Assembly (NCBI RefSeq): GCF_009720485.1
Contig: NZ_CP045245.1
Span: 744,001-808,000, forward strand
From: Cellulomonas sp. JZ18
GTDB lineage: Bacteria; Actinomycetota; Actinomycetes; Actinomycetales; Cellulomonadaceae
Direction: 5' to 3'
Length of the DNA stretch: 64,000 nt
The notes under the pieces are model-generated. The model searched no databases, was not told the DNA's origin, and worked only from the letters and a program-made list of their open reading frames with translations. Shown piece after piece: positions 16,674 to 24,473 of this stretch. How positions within the stretch are numbered: the first letter of the stretch is position 1; the number at the start of each line of letters is the position of its first letter. Position numbers and translations under genes: made by a program.

Positions 16674-17873
16674 ATGTCGCAGACCCTGCAGTCCGCACCC
16701 CCGACGCGCGCCGCCCGCACCGCCCTGCTCTCCGCGGCGACCCTCACGATCATGGCGCCGGCGCTCCTCGCGCCGAGCCTGCCCGCGATGACCGACGACT
16801 TCGGCGGCACCGACGCCGCGGGCACCGCAGCACGGCTCGCCCTCACGGCGACGTCGCTGGCCATCGCGGTGACCGCGCCGCTCGCCGGCGTCGCCGCGGA
16901 CCGCTGGGGCCGCCGCCGCGTCCTCGTGGCCGGGCTCGTCCTGTACGCGCTCGCGGGGACCGCCGGGTGGTTCGCGCCGACCCTGGCGGTCCTCACCGGC
17001 ACCCGCGCGCTGCTCGGCGTCGCCGTCGGGGCGGTCACCACCGCGGTCGCGGCGACCGTCGCGGACTGGTTCACGGGCGAGCGCCGGCGGACGTTCGTCG
17101 GGCTGCAGCAGGCGGCGGCGAGCGTCGGCGGGATCGTCTTCCTGCCCCTCGCGGGCGTGCTCGCCGGCGTCGGCTGGCGGGCGCCGTTCTGGCTGCATCT
17201 CGCCGCGCTGCCCGTGGCGGCGGCGGTCCTGGCGACCGTGCGCACCGACGGGCGCGATGCGCCGGCCGCGACCAGCACGTCCCCGGCCGCGGCGGACGGC
17301 CCCGGCGGCACCCCCTGGCGCGCCCGCGCCGCCGGCCTCTACGCCCTCGTCCTCGTCGCGAGCGCCCTGTTCTACCTCGCGCCCACCCAGGTGCCGTTCC
17401 TGCTCGACGCGCGCGGCGCCGCGCCGGCCGTCGTGGGTCTGGCCGTGGCCGCGACGACCGTCACGAGCCTGCTCGGGGCGCTCGCGTTCCCCGCCGTGCG
17501 GCGCCGCGTCCCCGCCGCCGCGGTCACCGCGCTCGGCGTGGCGACCCTCGGTGCCGGGTGGCTCGTCGTCGGGTGGTCGACCGGGGTGGCGGACGTGCTC
17601 GCCGGGCTGCTCGTCGGCGGTGTGGGCGTCGGGCTCGTCGTGCCGAACCTCCAGGAGCGCCTCGCCGAGCTCGCGCCGCCCGCCGCGCGCGGGCGGGTGC
17701 TCGCCGGCCTCGTCAGCGGCATCTTCCTCGGCCAGTTCGTCTCCCCGCTCGCCGCCGCACCGGTCCTGGCCGTGACCGGCAGCGCCGGGGCCTTCGCCTG
17801 GGCCGGGGCCGGCGCTCTCGCCGCCGCAGCCGTCGGCGCCGCGACCGTCCTCACCCGCACCGCCCGTCCCTGA
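16674..17873 (+). CDS. MFS transporter, drug/metabolite exporter type
   Basis: 399 residues, 12 expected membrane helices. Between helices 2 and 3 is the signature GVAADRWGRRRVLVAG of the major facilitator superfamily, followed by GTRALLGVAVGAVTTAVAATVADWF (helix 4/5 region). The second half repeats the pattern less strictly. ATG 16674 is preceded by CAGGAG with a five-base spacer and by the TetR-like operator. The exporter is proton-driven in this family; the substrate is unknown. It is followed by three small genes at 23, 64 and 3 bases, which look like one operon ending at the hairpin 18954-18995. Confidence 0.92.
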   Translation: MSQTLQSAPPTRAARTALLSAATLTIMAPALLAPSLPAMTDDFGGTDAAGTAARLALTATSLAIAVTAPLAGVAADRWGRRRVLVAGLVLYALAGTAGWFAPTLAVLTGTRALLGVAVGAVTTAVAATVADWFTGERRRTFVGLQQAAASVGGIVFLPLAGVLAGVGWRAPFWLHLAALPVAAAVLATVRTDGRDAPAATSTSPAAADGPGGTPWRARAAGLYALVLVASALFYLAPTQVPFLLDARGAAPAVVGLAVAATTVTSLLGALAFPAVRRRVPAAAVTALGVATLGAGWLVVGWSTGVADVLAGLLVGGVGVGLVVPNLQERLAELAPPAARGRVLAGLVSGIFLGQFVSPLAAAPVLAVTGSAGAFAWAGAGALAAAAVGAATVLTRTARP

Positions 17874-17896
17874 CCCCCGTCACGAAGGAGCCACCC

Positions 17897-17998
17897 GTGG
17901 TCTTCACCACCGGCGTCACCGTCACCACCTACGCCGTCCTCGCCGGCGCCGCCGTCGGGCTCGTCGCCCTCGCGGTGCGTGCGCTGCCCCGCCGCTGA
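17897..17998 (+). CDS. 33-residue single-helix membrane peptide
   Basis: GTG 17897 follows a strong GAAGGAG site seven bases upstream, directly after the MFS gene. The peptide has one helix (TYAVLAGAAVGLVALAVRAL) and a basic tail PRR. The strong site and operon position argue that it is expressed. It could be a small regulatory subunit of the exporter, as known for some drug pumps; this is inference. Confidence 0.6.
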   Translation: MVFTTGVTVTTYAVLAGAAVGLVALAVRALPRR

Positions 17999-18062
17999 CC
18001 GCGGCCCACCCCGGCCACCGACCCAGGACCCGCAGCACCACCACCACGAGAGGAACCGCACC

Positions 18063-18482
18063 ATGATCGTCCACGGCAACCGCTTCACCATCCGCCCCGG
18101 CGTCCCGCCCGAGCAGCTCGAGGAGGCCCTCGAGAGCCTGCGCAACCAGGGCCGCACCATCCCGGCCGTCCGCTCGTTCGTCGTCGGCCGCGACCACGGC
18201 GGCGAGTTCGAGTGGGGCGCGACGTTCGTCCTCGACGACCTCGACGGCTACTGGGAGTACCTGACGCACCCGGCGCACCGGAACACCGACCGCGTCGGCC
18301 TGCCGATCGTCGACCGGTTCGACTCGTTCGACATCACCGACGACGACGACCCGCAGATCGCGGAGAAGATCGCGGCCCTGCACCAGCGCCGCTACGACGC
18401 CGACCCCGAGCTCACGCGGCTCGTGTCGGACCTCGGCGAGTACAACGGCAGCGCCGCGCCCGGCCCGCACGGGAAGGCCTGA
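18063..18482 (+). CDS. Dabb (stress-responsive alpha/beta barrel) domain protein
   Basis: 139 residues. The pattern MIVHGNRFTIRPGVPPEQLEEALESLRNQGRTIPAVRSFVVGRDHGGEFEWGATFVLDDLDGYWEYLTHPAHRNTDRVGLPIVDRFDSFDITDD is a Dabb ferredoxin-like barrel (about 1-95). The His after DGYWEYLTHP is typical. A helical C-terminus of 40 residues is added. GAGAGGAA stands nine bases before the ATG. Dabb proteins bind or degrade small aromatic or polyketide-like compounds. Its position between an exporter and a SnoaL-like protein suggests a small detoxification or modification unit under TetR control. Confidence 0.85.
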   Translation: MIVHGNRFTIRPGVPPEQLEEALESLRNQGRTIPAVRSFVVGRDHGGEFEWGATFVLDDLDGYWEYLTHPAHRNTDRVGLPIVDRFDSFDITDDDDPQIAEKIAALHQRRYDADPELTRLVSDLGEYNGSAAPGPHGKA

Positions 18483-18485
18483 GCC

Positions 18486-18929
18486 GTGCGCGACCACGCC
18501 GCGGGGCTCGTCACCCGGTGGGCCGCCGTCTGGAACGGCGATCTGTCCCTCACCCCGGCCACCGTGCACGAGGACTTCGTCTCGCACGCGGCGCCGCTGC
18601 TCGGCGGGCCGCCCGCCGACGCGGTCGGGCGGGACCACCTCGACGCCTGGGTCGCGGGCATCCGCGCCGCGATCCCCGACCTGCTGTTCACCGTGCAGGT
18701 GGGGCCGGTGGTCGACGACCCGTACGTCACGGTGCGCTGGCTGGCGCGCGGCACGTACGCCGGCGGGATCCCGGGTTCCGCCCCGGAGGCGGTCGGTCGG
18801 GTCGTGTCGTTCTCCGGGACCGACACCCTGCGGGTGCGGGACGGCCGCATCGCGGAGTACTGGGCGAACGCCGACAGCCTGTGGGCAGCCCAGCAGCTCG
18901 GCCTGGTGCCGGCCGCCGCCGCGGTCTGA
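18486..18929 (+). CDS. SnoaL-like/ester cyclase family protein (NTF2 fold)
   Basis: 147 residues from GTG 18486, only three bases after the Dabb stop. NTF2-like cone fold: RWAAVWNGDLSLTPATVHEDFVSHAAPLLGG, VAGIRAAIPDLLFTVQVGPVVDDPYVTVRWLARGTYAG, and the end DGRIAEYWANADSLWAAQQLGL. This is the SnoaL_2 or polyketide-cyclase-like ester cyclase group. The Asp/His pair (HEDFVSHA, IPDL) is in the usual place. Likely acts on the same hydrophobic compound as the Dabb protein and the exporter upstream. Confidence 0.85.
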   Translation: MRDHAAGLVTRWAAVWNGDLSLTPATVHEDFVSHAAPLLGGPPADAVGRDHLDAWVAGIRAAIPDLLFTVQVGPVVDDPYVTVRWLARGTYAGGIPGSAPEAVGRVVSFSGTDTLRVRDGRIAEYWANADSLWAAQQLGLVPAAAAV

Positions 18930-18953
18930 CCCCGCCCGCCGCACTCCCACCTC

Positions 18954-18995
18954 ACCAGGGGCGGCCCCACCCGCGGGGTGCCGGCCGCCCCTGGT
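18954..18995 (+). terminator. Perfect 13-bp hairpin after the MFS operon
   Basis: ACCAGGGGCGGCC (18954-18966) pairs exactly with 18983-18995 across a 16-base loop. It starts 25 bases after the SnoaL stop and separates the TetR/MFS operon from the GMC oxidoreductase gene. No T tract. Confidence 0.7.
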
Positions 18996-19067
18996 ACCGG
19001 CCGCACACCGGCCCCGATCCACCCCACCCGCAGCGCCCCGGCGCTGCCCGACGACCGGAGGTCCGTC

Positions 19068-21251
19068 ATGGCACGTCCCACGCAGCTCGACGCGGTGGTG
19101 GTCGGCAGCGGCTTCGGCGGCGCGGTCGCGGCCGCACGGCTCGCCCAGGCCGGGCTCGCCGTCGCCGTCGTGGAGCGCGGCCGCCGCTGGCGGCCCGGTG
19201 AGTTCCCGCGCGACGACACGCGGCTCGACCGCGGCTGGCTCTGGGCGCAGGGCCGCGGCCTGTACGACGTCCGCTGGCTCGACCGGATGATCGGCGTCCA
19301 GGCCGCCGGCTGGGGCGGCGGGTCGCTGGTGTACGCGAACGTGTTCGCGCGGCCGCCGCACGAGGTCTTCGACACCTGGCCCGAGGGGTTCGACCGCCCG
19401 TCGCTGGACCCGTACTACGACCTCGTCGCGCACGTGCTGCGCGTGCGGCCGGTCGGCGTCGACCCGCTCACCGGCGGCGTCCCACCGCGGACCGCGGCGA
19501 TGGAGGACGCGGCCGCGCGGATGCACCGGCCGACGGGCACGCTGCGCCCGCTGCTCGCCGTGACGTTCGCGGACGACGACGCGCCCCGCGCCGGCACCTG
19601 CACGTTCGTCGGCGAGTGCATGTTCGGCTGCAACGAGGGCGCGAAGAACAGCCTGGACCGCACGTACCTCGCGATCGCCGAGCGGCACGGCGCGGTCGCG
19701 CACACGTCGTGCGAGGTGGACCGCCTCGAGCCCGTCGACGGCGGGTACCGGGTGCACCTGACCGACCACGAGGCGGGGGAGCGGCGCGTGCTGGAGGCGC
19801 GGACCGTGTTCCTCGCCGCCGGTGCCGTCGGCACGACCGAGCTGCTGCTGCGCAGCCGCGACCAGCACCGCACCCTGCCCGCGCTCTCGCCGACGCTCGG
19901 GCACGGCTTCTCCGGCAACGGCGACTTCCTGGCGTTCGTCTCCCGCCCGGTCACCGAGCTGCAGCCGGGCCGCGGCCCGACCATCACGACGACGACGGTC
20001 GTCGACTGCCACATCGGTGACGAGAAGGTGTGGTTCCAGGTGCAGGACGGCGCCTACCCGGCGCAGCTCGCCGGGCTGCTGCGGTCGGCGGCGCGCGTGC
20101 CGGCGGGTGCGACCGCGGTGCGCCGCCGCCTGGCGGCCCGCCCCCGGCGACGCCCGCCCCGTCACCGCGACGAGACGATGGCCCTGCTGCTCATGGGCCG
20201 GGACAGCTCCGACGGCGTCCTCACCCTCGACCACCACGGCGAGGCGCGCGTCGACTGGCGCAACCGCCGCAACAGGGCCCTGTACCGGGCGGAGATGCGC
20301 GCGGCGCGGCAGACGGCGCGCCGGCTCGGCGGCCGGGTGCGGCACCTGCCGTCCTGGACGTTCCTGCGCACGGGCGTCACCGTGCACAACCTCGGCGGCG
20401 TCCCGATGGGGGCCGACCGCACGACCGGCGTCGTCGACCACCGCGGGCAGGTGCACGGGTACCCGGGCCTGTACGTCGTCGACGGCGCCGGCATCCCGGC
20501 CTCGACGGGCGTCAACCCGTCGGCGACGATCGCGGCCGTCGCCGAGCGGCACGTCGAGGCCGCCGTCCGCGACCTGACCGGGGACCCGACGTGGACGGCG
20601 CCGGAGCGCGTGCTCGTCCGTCCCGCACCCGTGCCCGAGGACGCCGCGGTGCGCGCGGTCCAGGAGTGGCGGCGCGTGCACGGCCACGGCTACGACCCGT
20701 CGCCGCACCCCGTGCACTTCCGCGAGACGATGACCGGCACCGCCACCCTCACCGACGCGGGCGGCCGCGCGACGACCCGTCCGCTGCGCCTCGACCTCGC
20801 CGTCGAGGTGCCGGACACCGCGACCGCGCCCGGGCGCCCGGCGCCGCACGCCGACGTGTCCGGGGTGGCCGTCCTCGGCGCGACCCGCGTGCAGGTGACG
20901 GGCACCCTCGAGCTCTTCCCCGCGGACGCCGGCACGTACATGCGCTACCGCCTCGCCTACGACGACGGCGCGGGCTGCCGCGGCACGCTCGTCGGCAGCA
21001 AGACCCGCACCGACGGTCGCGTCCCGCACCCGCAGGACCTCGTGACGCTCCCCGTGACGATCACCCACCACCGCGCCGGCGAGGTGCAGCACGGCGGCGG
21101 GACCGTCCGCATCGAGCCCGCCGCGCTGGTCCGCCTGGTCGCCTCCCTGCGGGCCGGCGGCCCGGACCGGCGCGCGGCCGCCGGGACGGTCGCCCGCTTC
21201 GGCGGCTGGTTCGCCCGGTCGGCGTGGCGGCGGGCGGTGGCGGCGGCGTGA
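19068..21251 (+). CDS. GMC family FAD oxidoreductase (cholesterol-oxidase-like)
   Basis: 727 residues. FAD Rossmann motif VVGSGFGGAVAAARLAQAG near the start, then GWGGGSLVYANVFARPP (FAD ring binding), the Cys-rich CTFVGECMFGCNEGAKN typical of bacterial GMC/cholesterol-oxidase-like enzymes, and the C-terminal signature HNLGGVPMGAD...YVVDGAGIPASTGVNPSATIAAVAERHVE with the catalytic-region Asn. After residue about 530 there is an extra beta-rich domain (HFRETMTGTATLTDAGG...) that matches long members of the group. It would oxidise a sterol-like or other hydrophobic alcohol. ATG 19068 has GGAGG eight bases upstream. No signal peptide, so cytoplasmic. Confidence 0.88.
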   Translation: MARPTQLDAVVVGSGFGGAVAAARLAQAGLAVAVVERGRRWRPGEFPRDDTRLDRGWLWAQGRGLYDVRWLDRMIGVQAAGWGGGSLVYANVFARPPHEVFDTWPEGFDRPSLDPYYDLVAHVLRVRPVGVDPLTGGVPPRTAAMEDAAARMHRPTGTLRPLLAVTFADDDAPRAGTCTFVGECMFGCNEGAKNSLDRTYLAIAERHGAVAHTSCEVDRLEPVDGGYRVHLTDHEAGERRVLEARTVFLAAGAVGTTELLLRSRDQHRTLPALSPTLGHGFSGNGDFLAFVSRPVTELQPGRGPTITTTTVVDCHIGDEKVWFQVQDGAYPAQLAGLLRSAARVPAGATAVRRRLAARPRRRPPRHRDETMALLLMGRDSSDGVLTLDHHGEARVDWRNRRNRALYRAEMRAARQTARRLGGRVRHLPSWTFLRTGVTVHNLGGVPMGADRTTGVVDHRGQVHGYPGLYVVDGAGIPASTGVNPSATIAAVAERHVEAAVRDLTGDPTWTAPERVLVRPAPVPEDAAVRAVQEWRRVHGHGYDPSPHPVHFRETMTGTATLTDAGGRATTRPLRLDLAVEVPDTATAPGRPAPHADVSGVAVLGATRVQVTGTLELFPADAGTYMRYRLAYDDGAGCRGTLVGSKTRTDGRVPHPQDLVTLPVTITHHRAGEVQHGGGTVRIEPAALVRLVASLRAGGPDRRAAAGTVARFGGWFARSAWRRAVAAA

Positions 21252-21648
21252 CGGAGGGCGAGCGGCTCGGGGGCGTCGCCGGTGACGCGCTCCTGGGACG
21301 TTCGCGTGGCCGGTCCGTGGCAGTGCATCGGCATCGTGGGCCGGCGGTACGCGCCGTGGCGTCGGCGCTCCACCCGCCGGGTCTCGCGCAGCGACAGGAG
21401 CTGGAGCCCGCGGCGCAGCGGGTGTCGTCGATCGAGACAGCGGGTCCTTCTCCTCGCTGCAGCGGCCGTCGGCAGCACCGGCGCCCTGCTGCGCCTGCTC
21501 GACGCCTCGCCACAGGCGCGAACAGGTGCCCTCGTGCCCAAGGGGCGGGTTCCTGATCCGCCGCCCCGCCCGCTCACCGTCGCGTGCTGACGGTTCACGA
21601 GGGTCATGTCTCCTGGATGTGCGGCGGGCCGGGCGAGGTCCCCGGCGG
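21252..21648. other. Gene-free stretch at the left edge of the accessory patch
   Basis: No frame here shows a recognisable protein; the open frames are Arg/Ser-rich and lack the third-position bias of the real genes. Base composition is less G+C-rich than around it. It separates the GMC gene from the toxin-antitoxin pair and may be decayed DNA. Confidence 0.5.
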
Positions 21649-22496
21649 CTACAGGTGGACGTCGGGCTCGCGGTGGCGCCGGCTGGCGAACTGGCCGCCT
21701 GCGGGTGTCCCCGCCGTGCGAGCCTGTCCCCAGTTGGCGGGTGCGCCGCCGGTGGGCCGTGCTGGTGCACTGCGTGCACGCAGCGCCAGACGCAGCCGCT
21801 CGAGCCCGTCGTCGGCGCCGGCGACCGCGGCCCACGGGCGCGGGTCCTCGGCCATGACGGCCAGCATCCGCTGCAGGTAGCGCCGGTCGCGGGTGGTGGC
21901 GGCGTGCACGGCGTCGTCGGGGCGCAGGAGGGTCGTCAGGACCGCGAAGTCGGTGACGTGGCGGTCGCGGCGGACGTCCAGGGAGACCGTGTGGGCGGCG
22001 GCCTTCGCGACGAGGGCGCCGAGCAGGTTCGGACGCCGCACGACCCCGTCGCGCCCGGCGACGACGACACCGACGTCCTCGGTGCGGTTCAGGGCCTGCT
22101 GGGCGCCTGGCGTCTCCAGCGTGGTCCCGCCGCCGGCCCCCTTGGCTTGGCGGCGCGTTCGCCGAGGTGGCGGGGTATCAGCACGTCGACGACCGCGTGG
22201 TCCTCACGGGTCCACCGGTGCTGGTGGCCGTTCCACGTCTGGCCAACGGGAGTGAAACCGAGCTCGCGCAGCGTCGTGGTGATCTGCAGGTGGGCATACG
22301 GCTCGGCACGCACGTCGAGCACCGTGTCGGCGTCGTCGGTGGGGCGTGCGGGAGAGGCTCCGCGCTCGGCACAGTGCAGATGCACCATCTGCCCGCCGAC
22401 GAGGGTCCAGCCGGTCGGGCGGCGCTCGTGCAGGTCGAGCAGAGCGTGCCAGGAGCGCTCCTGAGGGCCGGTCATCACCGGCATGCTGACGCTCAC
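21649..22496 (-). CDS. AbiEii-like nucleotidyltransferase (toxin), frameshifted
   Basis: About 282 residues when the C5 run (plus strand) 22137-22141 is given one more base. First part: GWTLVGGQMVHLH followed by DDADTVLDVRA, the nucleotidyltransferase GG...DxD core, then LRELGFTPVGQTWNGHQHRW and DVLIPRHLGERAAKP. After the repair: GGTTLETPGAQQALNRTE, then RRPNLLGALVAKAAAHTVSLDVRRDRHVTDFAVLTTLL, the helical substrate region. This is the actinobacterial AbiEii/AbiGii toxin family, which in studied members adds nucleotides to tRNA 3' ends. The GTG 22496 overlaps the stop of the HTH gene by four bases, as in co-translated toxin-antitoxin pairs. Confidence 0.75.
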
Positions 22497-23152
22497 CGGT
22501 TCTCCGCGGTCAGTGCGGCGATGAGTTCGCGGGCGCGACCCAGCTCGCGAGGGCCGTCGTGGTCGGCGAGGTCGGCTGCGACCAGCAGCAGTGGCACGGG
22601 CCGTTCGGGCAGCAGAGGTGCGGCGTGCAGCCACACGTTGGCCCGGGACCGGTCTGCGGGAACGAGCAGGTGGTCTGCGCGCACGTCCTCGAAGGCGTCG
22701 GCGTGTACGTACGCCTCCACCTGGTGTCCGGCGGACATCCCGGAGCGGGGGTCGCTGATGCCGGACGGGACCAGTCGCGGATCGTCCTGGAGTTGCCGAG
22801 GGTCCGGGGCGGCGAGCTGGTGGCGGTCGGCGCGTGAGGCGAGCCAGGACCGCAGGAGCAGCTCGGGACGGGCGTCGTGGGCGAGGGTGTTTCGGCGGAC
22901 GCGTAGCCGGTACGCCTCCTCGTTGCTCAGCCAGGGGGCACGGCGGCCGGCGGACATCTCGGCCAGGGCCCAGGCGATGCGAGGGCTCATGGGGCGGCCC
23001 CGGCGGGGTGCGGACGGGAGGGACGCGACGTCGATGAGCCAGCGACCGCCGACCTGGCGGGCGGCGATGCTGCCGTCGGCGATGACCTGGCGGACACGCC
23101 CGGGGGAGACCCCGAGCATGCGCGCGGCTTCGGGAACACCCACCTCCGGCAT
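22493..23152 (-). CDS. HTH DNA-binding protein, probable antitoxin and autorepressor
   Basis: 219 residues. N-terminal excisionase/MerR-like HTH (GVPEAARMLGVSPGRVRQVIADGSIAARQVGGRWLIDVASL), a basic hinge with RRGRPMSPRIAWAL, then a long C-terminal domain (LLRSWLASRADRH..., VPSGISDPRSGMSAG, VEAYVHADAFEDVRADHLLVPA...) of unknown fold. The C-terminal half resembles the type IV antitoxin (AbiEi-like) partner domain in layout, but I infer this from context. ATG 23152 lies seven bases after TAGGCT and inside a 15-bp inverted repeat, so its message is probably leaderless and self-regulated. Confidence 0.75.
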   Translation of the reverse strand: MPEVGVPEAARMLGVSPGRVRQVIADGSIAARQVGGRWLIDVASLPSAPRRGRPMSPRIAWALAEMSAGRRAPWLSNEEAYRLRVRRNTLAHDARPELLLRSWLASRADRHQLAAPDPRQLQDDPRLVPSGISDPRSGMSAGHQVEAYVHADAFEDVRADHLLVPADRSRANVWLHAAPLLPERPVPLLLVAADLADHDGPRELGRARELIAALTAENR

Positions 23153-23195
23153 GTGCACAAGCCTATTGCTGGGGTAAGGGTTGTGTACATGCCGG
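23146..23195. promoter_or_regulatory. Inverted-repeat operator around the leaderless promoter of the HTH antitoxin gene
   Basis: CCGGCATGTGCACAA (23146-23160) is repeated inverted as TTGTGTACATGCCGG (23181-23195), 14 of 15 positions matching, with 20 bases between. On the minus strand the -10 TAGGCT (revcomp of 23160-23165) lies between the arms, and the ATG (23150-23152) is inside the first arm. Binding of the HTH protein here would block both polymerase and start codon. Confidence 0.75.
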
Positions 23196-23255
23196 TGCCG
23201 AGGAAATGGTGTGACGGTCCCGCGCACGAGGCCGCCCACTCGGCGCTCCGGTCGG

Positions 23256-23345
23256 TCAGCGGATGCGCGAGTACGTCGGACGCCAGTAGTACGGCTCGAC
23301 CGGCTCCGCCGCGGTGGCCGGGCGCACGTAGCGCAGGACGCGTGC
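23256..23345 (-). pseudogene. Possible 3' fragment of an unknown gene
   Basis: About 30 codons with strong G/C third positions end in VEPYYWRPTYSRIR and a stop at 23256. The frame runs into the IS-derived sequence on its 5' side. It looks like the tail of a gene cut by that element. No family recognised. Confidence 0.3.
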
Positions 23346-23372
23346 CTCCGTCACGGGGCCTCGGAGAATCAC

Positions 23373-23594
23373 AAGATTCCGCGCCAGGAGCCGGCTGATC
23401 ACGCGATCGGACGTTCCCGGGGTGGGTTGTCCACGAAGATCCACCACGCCGTGCACGGCAAAGGCAGACCGCTGGCGGTCCTGGTCGGCCCGGGTCACGG
23501 CGGGGACGCACCCATGTGCCTGCCCGTCCTGGACGCCATCCGCGTCCCTCGCCTGGGACCGGGTCGATCACGGACCCGACCCGACGCCTTGCTG
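23373..23594 (+). mobile_element. IS5-family transposase fragment
   Basis: About 74 codons read KIPRQEPADHAIGRSRGG, LSTKIHHAVHGKGRPLAVLV, GPGHGGDAPMCLPVLDAIRV, then PGRSRTRPDALL. The DHAIGRSRGGLSTKIH segment and the GDAP...VLD...RTRPDA order are hallmarks of IS5-type DDE transposases. Both the N-terminus and the catalytic C-terminus are absent and no terminal inverted repeats are seen, so it is a dead remnant. Confidence 0.8.
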
Positions 23595-23716
23595 GTGGTG
23601 GTCGGTGCTGCCCGGGCACAGCCGATGAGCGCCCTATGTCGAGCCTGGCTCTCGTCGCCCATCCGACCTACTCTGAGCCCAACCTCACCGGATCGCGCCA
23701 CGTCACGGCGCAACAC

Positions 23717-24052
23717 ATGACTCGATCGCAGTCGCGCGGCATTCCAGCCCGTCCCCGCCCGCCCCGGGGTGCGTACGGTCCTCGGACAGAGGGCCTTCTC
23801 CACGCCTGGGAACAGATGGTGCGTCGCGCTGAGCGGCGACCCGCCGCGCACGTGACGGGCTGCCCGTTGTGTGATGGTGATGATGGTTTCGACGCCCGCG
23901 ACCAACTCGAAGCGCTGATTCTCCGTGGCGGCAGAAGGGGTGACCGCCTCTCGGCGCGAGTGCACGTCCTGGACGAACGCTTCAGAGCAGCCACGACACC
24001 GTCGCCTTTCGGGGAGGGCCCTGGTTGGTGGCGCCGCCGCAATCTCGACTAG
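23717..24052 (+). CDS. Hypothetical protein of unusual codon use
   Basis: 111 residues from ATG 23717. After a basic Pro-rich start it has LLHAWEQMVRRAERRPAAHVTGCPLCDGDDGFDARDQLEALILRGGRRGDRLSARVHVLDERFRAAT and ends GPGWWRRRNLD. The helical core with LEALILRGGRR...DERF and the WWRRR end recurs in small actinobacterial proteins of unknown role, in my recollection. A CPLC pair could bind metal or be a remnant. Many third positions are A or T (ATT, GAT, GGT, TGT), unlike the rest of the window, which together with the IS fragment next door suggests acquisition. Confidence 0.55.
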   Translation: MTRSQSRGIPARPRPPRGAYGPRTEGLLHAWEQMVRRAERRPAAHVTGCPLCDGDDGFDARDQLEALILRGGRRGDRLSARVHVLDERFRAATTPSPFGEGPGWWRRRNLD

Positions 24053-24063
24053 GGAGACACGCC

Positions 24064-24444
24064 CTAGCCCAGGAGGGCGAGCACCTCGCCCGCCGTCATG
24101 CCCGCCCGCAGGGGCGCGAGCTCGGGGGACCACTCGGCCAGGACCACCGACCCGTCCGACGGGAACCGCGGGACGTGGGTGACGGTGGCGACGACGTCCG
24201 CTGCCAGCTCGACGTCCGGGGACTCCACGTCCAGAGACCGTCCGCCGGCGTACACACCGACGACGACCATCCGGGGGTACGCGGCTGCGTCGGGCACCTG
24301 GAAGCTCCCCGTGCTGACCTCGGTCAGCCGTCCCACGGCGGGCACGAACGGCGTGTCCGGCCACCGGTCGCGCAGGGCGGCGGCCAGGTCGTCGAGGTCG
24401 AACGTGAAGGCGCCGTCCTGCACGCCGATCACGGACTCGGGCAC
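24064..24444 (-). CDS. Hypothetical protein closing the MacAB-like operon
   Basis: 126 residues from GTG 24444, with AGGAGG five bases upstream. Acidic alpha/beta protein without signal peptide: DGAFTFDLDDLAAALRDRWPDTPFVPAVGRLTEVSTGSFQ, then RMVVVGVYAGGRSLDVESPDVELAADVVATVTHVPRFPSDGSVVLAEW. The layout suggests an immunity- or SMI-like soluble protein, but no family is recognised. It starts 29 bases after the permease stop, so it is the fifth gene of the operon. Confidence 0.65.
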   Translation of the reverse strand: MPESVIGVQDGAFTFDLDDLAAALRDRWPDTPFVPAVGRLTEVSTGSFQVPDAAAYPRMVVVGVYAGGRSLDVESPDVELAADVVATVTHVPRFPSDGSVVLAEWSPELAPLRAGMTAGEVLALLG

Positions 24445-24473
24445 GGGGGCCTCCTCTCTCCGCGTCCCCGCGG

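Noticed and set aside
21282..21590. A 102-codon plus-strand frame after the GMC gene
   Set aside because: Arg/Ser-rich, no ribosome site, weak third-position bias, no recognisable motif.
17922..21779. A very long minus-strand open frame (over 1,200 codons) across the Dabb, SnoaL and GMC genes
   Set aside because: It is the antisense shadow of G+C-rich genes: composition dominated by Arg, Pro, Val and His, no motif, and no ribosome site. The same applies to other long antisense frames, such as those over 39576-42821, 31390-33366 upstream part and 6045-10190.
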